Made by a program: the position numbers and the translations under genes. This document shows, in pieces, positions 41,286 through 49,269 of a stretch of 64,000 nucleotides of DNA. Each line of letters starts with the position of its first letter. The stretch's first letter is position 1. This DNA is from Acerihabitans arboris (lineage in GTDB: Bacteria > Pseudomonadota > Gammaproteobacteria > Enterobacterales > Enterobacteriaceae). Location of the stretch: NCBI RefSeq assembly GCF_010131535.1, contig NZ_WUBS01000011.1:1-64000 (forward strand). The letters are read 5' to 3'. The notes under the pieces were generated by a model. The model was not told where the DNA came from. It saw nothing but the letters and a program-made list of their open reading frames with translations, and did no database searches.

Positions 41286-42827
41286 GGTGAACCCTCTTGT
41301 TGATTCTTGGAAAATTGCCTGAACGGCGGGAGACGCCTCGCCACCCGCCGGCCTAGAAGCCGCTTACGGTCTTCGCCTTCCGGGAGAGCCTCTCCATTGG
41401 CGGAGCCGTGTGTCTATTTATGTTATGTTCCGCCCTTGTTTCATAACCGTTATTTCTAACATATCGGCCTGGGGGAATCGTTGCGCGTCGTGCTCACGTG
41501 CCCCGTTGATGGCCGCCGTCCGTCTGGACGGGCGAGGATAAGGTTGAAAAGCGGTCATGATTGTAGAGCATGTTATACAGTCAACTATACCACGAAATGC
41601 GTCCCATGCCGCTTTTTGCGATAATTCCGCGCCGGCCGGCGGCCGCTAAACCGGGCCGCAAACCCTGGGCCGCGCGGGATGCGGCAGCATAGGCGCCAGA
41701 TGTTTCAGACGGTGATCCATTTTGGCGAAACGGCGTGCGGCACCGTTAACTGAAACGCTTCAGCTAGAATAATCAAAAATACAATACCGCGGAATAATTT
41801 TGCTGAAAATGTGACGAAGATCCGCTTTGGCGCGCTAAACAGGTGATTATTTGCGCATTAGGGTAAAAAAAATCAGAATTACCCCACCAAACGGCCTGGG
41901 GCGCCAGCCAATCCATGGCGGCGAACAACCCTTGTTGCCTGGCAAGGCCAGGCCGGTGCCTGACATCGGCACCCTTGACGCTTAGTGAAACCAGCACCTG
42001 CCCGCCGTCGGTCAAACGCGGCCCGCGCTGATATCCAGACGCAGGCGGCGCATCCGGTTGACCGATCGCCGATGAAAGCGGAGTGGCGGCGTCCTCTTAC
42101 GGTATGGTAAAAACCTAAGGTTGATTCATAAGATCATTCAAATTTAAAACAGGCGACCTGGCAAATTTACCTGGTTAAAAGCCACGGGGAATAAGCCTGT
42201 AAAATATCATCATATCAAATCATACCACCTCACATGTCTGTCAATTCATATAAAAAAATGAAATAAGTCTTATAGGCTAATCTTTTGCTCGCGTACGCAG
42301 TCCCCATAATATTTTTTATTGATGCCACCCAAAGCTTTAGTATTTCCAACGGATCATTAAGGAATTAGTTTATTTAACGAAAGACTCATCTTGCGTATTT
42401 ATGGAACTTGATTATGGATAATTTATTTTTAAAGACATCCGCATCTGTTTCAAACTTAATAAATCACTGAACTATACGGTAACCGCCGCTCTTCGCCTGT
42501 CAGCTCATCTTCACCACCTTACCGCAGATACCGCCAATGAATATCATTGAAGGTCATCAATAATATCCCTCTTTAAATAACAAATATCTCTGTATAAATA
42601 AAGCATATCAATTATTCACCCAGCTTTCATACGCTACCCTCAGGTAAAATAAAAAAACCATTCCATACCGACACTTAGTCATTAAGAATTATTAATTTAT
42701 ATTTCGTTTATAATCCGTTTAAGTAGCAATATAAACTTTTTATTACTATGAAGTCCATTTCTCCATACCCAGACAACCCACCGGCTATTCATAATTTTGC
42801 ATTGTCTGCATTTTTAAAGGAGTGAAC
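41286..42827. other. 1.5-kb gene-free region between pgk and the T6SS
   Basis: No convincing gene is seen. E. coli has epd directly upstream of pgk; nothing in the six frames resembles it. The first 800 bases have the composition of the core genome and carry a Cra-like operator at 41750-41764 that would serve the pgk operon. From about 42120 the DNA turns strongly AT-rich up to tssB; this part probably holds the T6SS promoter (a TATAAT at 42709-42714 is a candidate -10, without a good -35) and is the kind of DNA silenced by H-NS. Confidence 0.55.
41750..41764. promoter_or_regulatory. Cra (FruR)-like operator
   Basis: CTGAAACGCTTCAGC matches the Cra consensus (CTGAAnCGnTTCAG) fully and is nearly palindromic. 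It lies 465 bases upstream of the pgk start. Cra controls epd-pgk in E. coli, so this may be the operon's original operator left after loss of epd. Confidence 0.7.
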
Positions 42828-43328
42828 ATGGCTGACCAGTCCTACCAAAACGAAATCCCCAAGGCGCGCGTTAATATAAAATTAGATTTACACACAGGCG
42901 GCGCGCGGAAAAAAGTTGAATTACCACTTAAATTATTGGTAGCCGGCGATTTCAGTAATGGCCGGGAAGAAAGGGCGTTATCCGAACGCGAGAAAATTAA
43001 CGTCAATAAAAATAACTTTAATAGTGTCCTGACCGAATACTCCCCCGCGATAAGCCTTACCGTCCCTAATACCCTGGCGGGGGATGCCTGTGAAGAAAAC
43101 GTGCGGCTTACCTTCAGGGATATGAGGGATTTTGAACCGGAGCAGGTCGCCCGTCAGATCCCGCAGCTTAAAGCCATGCTGGCCATGCGCAATTTACTGC
43201 GCGACCTCAAGTCCAACCTGCTGGATAACGTGACCTTCCGCAAAGAACTGGAGACCATTCTGAAAGATCCCGCCCTAAGCGATGAATTACGTAGCGAATT
43301 GTCTGCCCTGGGGCCGGAAAAGGCGTAA
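42828..43328 (+). CDS. tssB: T6SS contractile sheath small subunit TssB
   Basis: 166 residues from the ATG at 42828, with AAGGAG 8 bases upstream (an in-frame GTG two codons earlier is less likely). VipA/ImpB family: IPKARVNIKLDLHTGG, ELPLKLLVAGDFSNG, and the LRDLKSNLLDNVTFRKELE helix that packs against TssC. With TssC it builds the sheath that contracts to propel the Hcp tube. First gene of the cluster, following a long AT-rich promoter region. Confidence 0.95.
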   Translation: MADQSYQNEIPKARVNIKLDLHTGGARKKVELPLKLLVAGDFSNGREERALSEREKINVNKNNFNSVLTEYSPAISLTVPNTLAGDACEENVRLTFRDMRDFEPEQVARQIPQLKAMLAMRNLLRDLKSNLLDNVTFRKELETILKDPALSDELRSELSALGPEKA

Positions 43329-43360
43329 TGCCGCCGTTATCAACGGATTAACATGAGACT

Positions 43361-44908
43361 ATGCTGATGTCTGTTCAGAATGAAATTTCAACGGCCGGTG
43401 AGACCATCGTGCTGGAGCGCCCGGAAACGGGCAGTGTTTATACTTCCCTGTTCGAAAAGATTAACCTCAGCCCGGTAACGCGGTTAAGCGACCTGAATAT
43501 CTGGCAGGACACGCAGGCGATGTCCGATGCCAGCGCCGACGAGCGCGTCACGGCGGCCATGCAGGTTTTCCTCGAGCGCCTGAAGCAGGCCGGTTCAACC
43601 GTGGATAAACTGGATAAAACCCTGCTTGATCACCACATCGCGGAGCTGGACTGGCAAATCAGCCGCCAGCTGGATGCGGTGATGCATCATGAGGGGTTCC
43701 AGAAAGTGGAATCCCTGTGGCGCGGCCTGAAATCCCTGGTGGATAAAACCGATTTTCGCCAGAACGTAAAGCTGGAAATCCTTGACGTCGCCAAGGAAGG
43801 CCTGCGCCAGGATTTTGAGGACGCGCCGGAAATCATTCAAAGCGGTTTATATCACCATACCTATATCCAGGAATACGACACGCCGGGCGGCGAGCCGATT
43901 GGCGCGGTAATTTCCGCTTATGAGTTCGACGCTTCCGCGCAAGACGTGGCGCTGCTGCGTAACATCTCAAAAGTCGCGGCCTGCGCGCATATGCCTTTTA
44001 TCGGCTCCGTGGGACCGCAATTCTTCCTGAAGGACGCCATGGAAGAGGTCGCGGCAATCAAGGATATCGGTAACTATTTCGACCGGGCCGAATACATTAA
44101 GTGGAAATCTTTCCGCGCCAGCGACGACGCGCGCTACATCGGCCTGACGATGCCGCGCGTGCTGGGGCGTCTGCCTTATGGTCCGGACACGGTGCCGGTG
44201 CGCAGCTTTAACTATGTGGAAGAGGTGAAGGGACCGGACCACGGAAAATACCTCTGGACCAACGCGTCTTTTGCCTTCGCCGCCAATATGGTGCGCAGTT
44301 TCATCAGCAACGGCTGGTGCGTGCAGATCCGTGGCCCGCAGGCCGGCGGCGCCGTCACCGATCTGCCGATCCATCTTTTTGATCTCGGCACCGGCAATCA
44401 GATGAAGATCCCGTCGGAAGTGATGCTCCCCGAGACCCGTGAGTTCGAGTTCGCCAATCTGGGCTTTATCCCGCTTTCCTATTACAAAAACCGCGATTAC
44501 GCCTGTTTCTTTTCCGCGAACTCCGCGCAAAGGCCGGCCCAGTACGATACCGCCGACGCGGCGGCCAATAGCCGCATCAATGCCCGCCTGCCGTACATTT
44601 TCCTGCTGTCGCGTATTGCGCATTACCTGAAGCTTATCCAGCGCGAAAATATCGGCACCACCAAGGACCGCCGGCTGCTGGAGCTGGAACTCAATACCTG
44701 GGTGCGCGGGCTGGTGACTGAAATGACCGATCCGGGCGACGAATTGCAGGCTTCCCATCCGCTGCGCGACGCAAAAGTCGTGGTGGAAGACATCGAGGAC
44801 AACCCGGGGTTTTTCCGCGTCAAACTCTACGCCGTGCCGCATTTCCAGGTAGAAGGTATGGACGTTAGCCTTTCCCTGGTTTCCCAAATGCCGAAAGCGA
44901 AAGCATAA
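43361..44908 (+). CDS. tssC: T6SS contractile sheath large subunit TssC
   Basis: 515 residues, normal for VipB. Typical blocks: WRGLKSLVDKTDF, ISAYEFDASAQDVALLRNI, PRVLGRLPYG, TNASFAFAANMVRSF and the C-terminal NPGFFRVKLYAVPHFQVEGMD strand. It forms the sheath body and the outer domain recognised by ClpV through TssB/TssC N-terminal helices. A second ATG two codons inside (43367) is an equally possible start. Confidence 0.96.
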   Translation: MLMSVQNEISTAGETIVLERPETGSVYTSLFEKINLSPVTRLSDLNIWQDTQAMSDASADERVTAAMQVFLERLKQAGSTVDKLDKTLLDHHIAELDWQISRQLDAVMHHEGFQKVESLWRGLKSLVDKTDFRQNVKLEILDVAKEGLRQDFEDAPEIIQSGLYHHTYIQEYDTPGGEPIGAVISAYEFDASAQDVALLRNISKVAACAHMPFIGSVGPQFFLKDAMEEVAAIKDIGNYFDRAEYIKWKSFRASDDARYIGLTMPRVLGRLPYGPDTVPVRSFNYVEEVKGPDHGKYLWTNASFAFAANMVRSFISNGWCVQIRGPQAGGAVTDLPIHLFDLGTGNQMKIPSEVMLPETREFEFANLGFIPLSYYKNRDYACFFSANSAQRPAQYDTADAAANSRINARLPYIFLLSRIAHYLKLIQRENIGTTKDRRLLELELNTWVRGLVTEMTDPGDELQASHPLRDAKVVVEDIEDNPGFFRVKLYAVPHFQVEGMDVSLSLVSQMPKAKA

Positions 44909-44924
44909 GACCATAGGAGCCGGG

Positions 44925-46262
44925 ATGAATATTTATCGTCCTTTATGGACCGATGGGGCCTTTCTGGCCCCGCAGCAGTTCCAGCAACAGGCCCGCTGGG
45001 ATGCCCACGTGGCCGATACCGTGGCCGCCATGGCGGTGGCCCATCCCTGGGGAGTGATCAGCGCGGAATTCGACCACGGCGCCCTGTCCCTATGCCGCCT
45101 CAATGCCACCCGCCTGGTGGTGCGTTTCCCTGACGGCACGCTGACGGATACGTCGCTGTCCGATAATCTGCCGCCGGCCTGTGACCTGTCGGATCTGTCC
45201 GGCCGCGACACTGTGGAGGTGGTGCTGGCGCTCCCGCTGCTGTCGGCCGGCGGCGGCAATCTGCAGGACGGCCGCGATAGCGAACGGCCCCGACGCTGGC
45301 AGCAGGAGTGGGTGACCGTACAGGAGCTGGCCGGTCATGAAACAACGGAGCTGGCGGTACTGCGCCACGCCCTATCCCTGCGCTTTGCCCATCAGGAGAA
45401 CGGGTCCTGGCTGACCTGCCCGGTAATGCGTCTGGCGCGCGCCGGCCAGGGACAGTGGGCCGCGGATGACAGTTTCCTCCCGCCGTTACTTGCCCTATCG
45501 GCCAGCCCGCATCTGGTGCGTGGGCTGGGAGAACTGCTTCACCGCCTGCAGGCCAGGCGCCATCGGCTCATGGCGATGCGGCGGGAAAGCAATGAACGCA
45601 TGGCGGACTTTGCCGTTGCGGATGTATCGCTGTTCTGGCTGCTCAGCGCGCTTAACAGCGCCGGGCCGGTGCTCGGCGAGCTGTGGCAAACGCCATCGCG
45701 CCATCCGGAAATGTTATACCGCGAGCTGGCAAGGCTGGCGGGCAGCCTGTTGACCTTCTCGCTTGAGCATCAGCCTGAAGATATCCCGGCCTATCAGCAT
45801 CATAAACCTGAAGAGGTGTTCCCGCCGCTGTTCAGGCTGCTGGATGAACTGCTGGAGGCCAGCCTGCCGTCACGCGTGGTGGCGATTGAACTGGCCCGCG
45901 AGGGGCAGTTCTGGACCGGCGCCCTGCGCGATGCGCGCTTGCGCGAAGGCGCCGATTTTTATCTTTCCGTCCGCGCTTCCCTGTCGAACCCTCTGCTGCA
46001 GACCCAGTTCCCACTGCTTTGCAAGGCGGGAAGTCCGGAAGACGTCGCGGATGTGGTCAATGTGGCATTGAACGGCGTGGCGATAAGGCCGCTCTCCCAT
46101 GTGCCGGCGGCCATTCCCCTGCGCCTGGAGAATCAGTATTTTGCGCTCGGCCTGGACGGCCCGGCCGCACAAGCCATGCTGGACGCCGGGCGATGCGCCT
46201 TTTATGTTCCCTCCTCCCTCGGTGAAATCCACCTCGAACTGTTTGCGGTACTGCGATCATGA
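44925..46262 (+). CDS. tssK: T6SS baseplate subunit TssK
   Basis: 445 residues. Begins IYRPLWTDGAFLAPQQFQQQ, the conserved TssK N-terminal shoulder motif that binds the TssFG wedge, followed by the DxxxLxLCRLNAT-type strand. TssK links the baseplate to the TssJLM membrane complex. It starts 16 bases after tssC and its end overlaps tssL by 4 bases. Confidence 0.93.
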   Translation: MNIYRPLWTDGAFLAPQQFQQQARWDAHVADTVAAMAVAHPWGVISAEFDHGALSLCRLNATRLVVRFPDGTLTDTSLSDNLPPACDLSDLSGRDTVEVVLALPLLSAGGGNLQDGRDSERPRRWQQEWVTVQELAGHETTELAVLRHALSLRFAHQENGSWLTCPVMRLARAGQGQWAADDSFLPPLLALSASPHLVRGLGELLHRLQARRHRLMAMRRESNERMADFAVADVSLFWLLSALNSAGPVLGELWQTPSRHPEMLYRELARLAGSLLTFSLEHQPEDIPAYQHHKPEEVFPPLFRLLDELLEASLPSRVVAIELAREGQFWTGALRDARLREGADFYLSVRASLSNPLLQTQFPLLCKAGSPEDVADVVNVALNGVAIRPLSHVPAAIPLRLENQYFALGLDGPAAQAMLDAGRCAFYVPSSLGEIHLELFAVLRS

Positions 46263-46912
46263 ATGAAAACGCCACGTCGTTGGTCGACCAGATATTTTAT
46301 CCCGGCTGGCTGATGGTCAGCCAACTGCGTAACGGGCAGGAAATTACGGACGGCCAAATGCTCTATCGTCGCGCCTGTGACTGGATTGACAGCTGGCGCG
46401 GGCAGTTATCCGCTGCGGGCATCAGCGAGGCCAGCGCTGAACATATGCTGTACGCGATCTGCGCCCTGTTTGATGAAAGCGTGCTGAACCGCCACCAACA
46501 GGATAGCGGTTTCCACACGTGGCTGGCCAATCCGCTGCAGGCAAAATATTTCAGGATGCTGAACGCGGGTGAAGAACTGTGGGAGCGTATCCGCGCCGTG
46601 CTGCATGAACCGTCTCCGGACCCGGCGGTACTGGCCTGCTTTTACCGCGTGCTGCAGTTGGGTTTTACCGGTCGCTACCGCGAACGTGACGATGAACGCC
46701 TCGAAGACGTGATACAGGCGCTGGGCCGTCAGGTCGCCCCTTTTGCGCTGACCCAGGATGCCCCGCTGGTGTCGCGCGCCGGCCGGCTGCGCCCCGGGCG
46801 CCGGAGGTACTGGCTGTCCTGGGCGGCGGGTATCGTCATGCTGGCCGGGTTCTGGCTGGCGCTCTCGTCTTCGCTTGAACGGCTCGTCGCGCATATTACG
46901 GAGCTGCGCTAA
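46259..46912 (+). CDS. tssL: T6SS membrane complex subunit TssL (DotU)
   Basis: 217 residues. DotU/IcmH domain: ICALFDESVLNRHQQDS and the FYRVLQLGFTGRY motif, then a single C-terminal membrane helix (about 184-203) that anchors it with the domain in the cytoplasm. It lacks the peptidoglycan-binding extension some TssL proteins carry; the next gene probably supplies that function. Confidence 0.93.
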   Translation: MNENATSLVDQIFYPGWLMVSQLRNGQEITDGQMLYRRACDWIDSWRGQLSAAGISEASAEHMLYAICALFDESVLNRHQQDSGFHTWLANPLQAKYFRMLNAGEELWERIRAVLHEPSPDPAVLACFYRVLQLGFTGRYRERDDERLEDVIQALGRQVAPFALTQDAPLVSRAGRLRPGRRRYWLSWAAGIVMLAGFWLALSSSLERLVAHITELR

Positions 46913-46915
46913 CGC

Positions 46916-48616
46916 ATGAGCACGCTAACGCGGTCATTGCTGATACTGCTGGCAACCTGCCTGGCGCTGTGGCTGGTCCTGTCATTTTGGCAGCCGCGCC
47001 TGGACGGCCGCGTGGTGCTTGTCACGCTGGTGTTGCTGATGGCGGGCGGCGCACTGTTTTTCGCGCGGAGACAGACATCCGGCCGGCGGGACATCGGGTT
47101 AACCGTTACCGACAATACCCTGCCGCCGGAGGACTTTATGGGGGCGGTGGTGCTGGTCTGCGGCGACACGGCCGCGCTTTTCCCGGCGGGCGAACCCTAC
47201 CGGCAAACGTCCCTGGGATGGTATCTGCCGGTCGGCGCGCCGGAACAGCTGTTACCCCTCGCCGGGCGGATAGCGGATACCCGCCCCGCGCTTGCCGCCC
47301 AGGTTGCGCTACTGCTGGCCGTGGTTCCGGAGCGGCATCGGGAGCGGGATGCGCTATCACACTCCCTGCATGCCTGGCACCGGGCGGTCGTTGCCTGCCG
47401 GCGCGTGCTGCCCGGGCCTCCGCCGTTGCTGGTGAGCACCTGGCTGACGCCGCCGGACGGGGCGGACAGCATGCGGGACGTTTGGCTGGCGGCAACCCCG
47501 GCAGGCCGTGGCGTGCAAATTTTTCAGCCCGGCCAGGGCGAGTTGTCGCAAAAAAGCTGGTCTCTGGAGGCGCTCCCGGCGGAACGCGAGGCTCGTTTTT
47601 ATCTGTCGCTTTGGCTGGACAGCCTCCTGACCTGGGCTGACGAACATGTGGATAACATTCTCGGGCAACGGCAGGGAACGCTGCCGGCGTTAACGCCGTG
47701 CGCCCGCGGCTGGAACTTTACGCCGATCAACGCCCTGGCGGGAAATCTTTGGCAGCGGCATCTTTGCGCCGTGACGCGCCTGGCGCCGCCTGGCGGGCAA
47801 TCGCATGAAGCGCCGCCATTGCCGGATTGCCTGCTGGCGACGTTTCCCAGGCGCCGGGGCATCAGCATAAAAATGCGTGCGTGGCGTATGGCCGGCCTTA
47901 TATGCGGCGTCTTCCTGCTGCTGGCGCTGGCGTCGTCATACCATCATAACCGGCGACTGCTCCAGAACACCGGCGATCGTTTGGCGTTGTATCGGCAGCT
48001 CGACGGGCAGCCGGCGGGACCCAAACTCCGGGCGCAGGCGCTGCTGCGTCGCGATGCCGATTTTTTCGAAGCATGGCAGCGCGGCGGCGAGCCGGCGCGC
48101 TTCGGGCTGGGCCTGTATCAGGGAATGAGGCTGATCGCGCCGCTGCGGGCGGCCATCAGTGACTGGGCGCCGCCGGTAATCAATAAGATCCCGCCGGGGC
48201 CAAAAACCGTCCGCCTGGACAGCCTGTCCCTGTTCGACACCGGCAAATGGCAGTTGAAGCCCGGCTCCACCCGGGTGCTGGTCAACGCCCTGGTCAGCAT
48301 TAAGGCAAAACCCGGCTGGCTTACCCTCGTGGCGGGGCATACCGACAATATCGGCAACAGCGCCGCCAACCAGCAGCTGTCCCTGAAACGGGCGCAGGCG
48401 GTACGCGACTGGATGCGCGATACCGGCGACGTGCCGGAAAGCTGTTTTGCCGTACAGGGATATGGCGAAAGCCGCCCGCTGAAAACCAACGACACGGCCG
48501 AGGGCCGCGCGGCCAACCGGCGTGTTGAAATCAGTCTGGTGCCGCAGGCCGATACCTGCCGGATACCGGACGCAACAATAATGTCACCGCAGGATGGTGG
48601 CGATACCGACAACTGA
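46916..48616 (+). CDS. T6SS-associated OmpA-domain membrane protein
   Basis: 566 residues. Two N-terminal membrane helices (about 5-22 and 32-49), a cytoplasmic region, a third helix (about 326-345) and a C-terminal OmpA/MotB peptidoglycan-binding domain (about 427-541) with GHTDN, LSLKRAQAVRDWM, GYGESRP and ANRRVEI. It is probably the anchor that ties the TssLM complex to the cell wall, the role TagL plays in other systems. It starts 3 bases after tssL. Common at this position in related enterobacterial T6SS clusters. Confidence 0.85.
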   Translation: MSTLTRSLLILLATCLALWLVLSFWQPRLDGRVVLVTLVLLMAGGALFFARRQTSGRRDIGLTVTDNTLPPEDFMGAVVLVCGDTAALFPAGEPYRQTSLGWYLPVGAPEQLLPLAGRIADTRPALAAQVALLLAVVPERHRERDALSHSLHAWHRAVVACRRVLPGPPPLLVSTWLTPPDGADSMRDVWLAATPAGRGVQIFQPGQGELSQKSWSLEALPAEREARFYLSLWLDSLLTWADEHVDNILGQRQGTLPALTPCARGWNFTPINALAGNLWQRHLCAVTRLAPPGGQSHEAPPLPDCLLATFPRRRGISIKMRAWRMAGLICGVFLLLALASSYHHNRRLLQNTGDRLALYRQLDGQPAGPKLRAQALLRRDADFFEAWQRGGEPARFGLGLYQGMRLIAPLRAAISDWAPPVINKIPPGPKTVRLDSLSLFDTGKWQLKPGSTRVLVNALVSIKAKPGWLTLVAGHTDNIGNSAANQQLSLKRAQAVRDWMRDTGDVPESCFAVQGYGESRPLKTNDTAEGRAANRRVEISLVPQADTCRIPDATIMSPQDGGDTDN

Positions 48617-48630
48617 ATGGAGACTATCCA

Positions 48631-49122
48631 ATGGCAATTCCAGTTTATCTGTGGCTGAAAGACGACGGTGGCGCGGAAATCAAAGGGTCCGTGGACGTAC
48701 AGGAGCGTGAAGGCAGTATCGAGGTAGTGGCGCAGGAACACAGCCTGTATATCCCGACCGATAACAATACCGGCAAACTCACCGGCACCCGCGTCCACAC
48801 GCCGTTCCTGTTCACCAAGGAAACCGACGCCTCCAGTCCCTATTTGTACAAGGCGGTCACCACCGGCCAGACGCTGAAATCAGCTGAGTTCAAATGGTAC
48901 AAAATCAACGACGCCGGCCAGGAGGTGGAGTACTTCAATACCAAACTGGAAAACGTAAAGGTGGTGAAGGTCAATCCGGCGATGCACGACGTCAAGGACC
49001 CGACGAAAGAAAAACACAACCACCAGGAACGGGTGGAACTGAGATACGAAAAAATTACCTGGACCTATAAAGACGGCAACATCATTCATGCCGATTCCTG
49101 GAACGAACGCGCAATAGCATAA
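48631..49122 (+). CDS. hcp: T6SS tube protein Hcp (TssD)
   Basis: 163 residues, Hcp1 family beta-barrel that stacks as hexamers into the secreted inner tube. MAIPVYLWLKDDGGAEIKG start, HSLYIPTDNNTGKLTGTRVH, LKSAEFKWYKIND and the C-terminal KITWTYKDGNIIHADSW are typical. A terminator-like hairpin follows immediately. Confidence 0.96.
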   Translation: MAIPVYLWLKDDGGAEIKGSVDVQEREGSIEVVAQEHSLYIPTDNNTGKLTGTRVHTPFLFTKETDASSPYLYKAVTTGQTLKSAEFKWYKINDAGQEVEYFNTKLENVKVVKVNPAMHDVKDPTKEKHNHQERVELRYEKITWTYKDGNIIHADSWNERAIA

Positions 49123-49129
49123 GGCTCAT

Positions 49130-49156
49130 GCGGACGGGAGCTTCCCGCCCGCTTTT
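49130..49156 (+). terminator. Terminator-like hairpin after hcp
   Basis: GCGGACGGGA-GCT-TCCCGCCCGC is a 10-bp stem with one A-C mismatch, followed by TTTTCTTGTT, 8 bases past the hcp stop. The T6SS operon continues in the same direction, so it probably ends part of the transcripts and keeps Hcp mRNA above clpV. Confidence 0.75.
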
Positions 49157-49269
49157 CTTGTTCAGCGTCCGCGCGGCGGGGACTGAACAAAAACCATCGG
49201 CAACAGACCTTATGGGCATCGGTATACGGCCAGGGGCGGTAGCGTGCCTGAACAGGAGAATGCAGCAAA

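Noticed and set aside
41773-42015. 80-codon minus-strand frame in the pgk-tssB gap
   Set aside because: No family resemblance and no ribosome site; composition like random intergenic DNA. Not an epd remnant that I can recognise.
42120-42827. Sigma-54 promoter for the T6SS
   Set aside because: No convincing GG-N10-GC element at -24/-12 could be found upstream of tssB.
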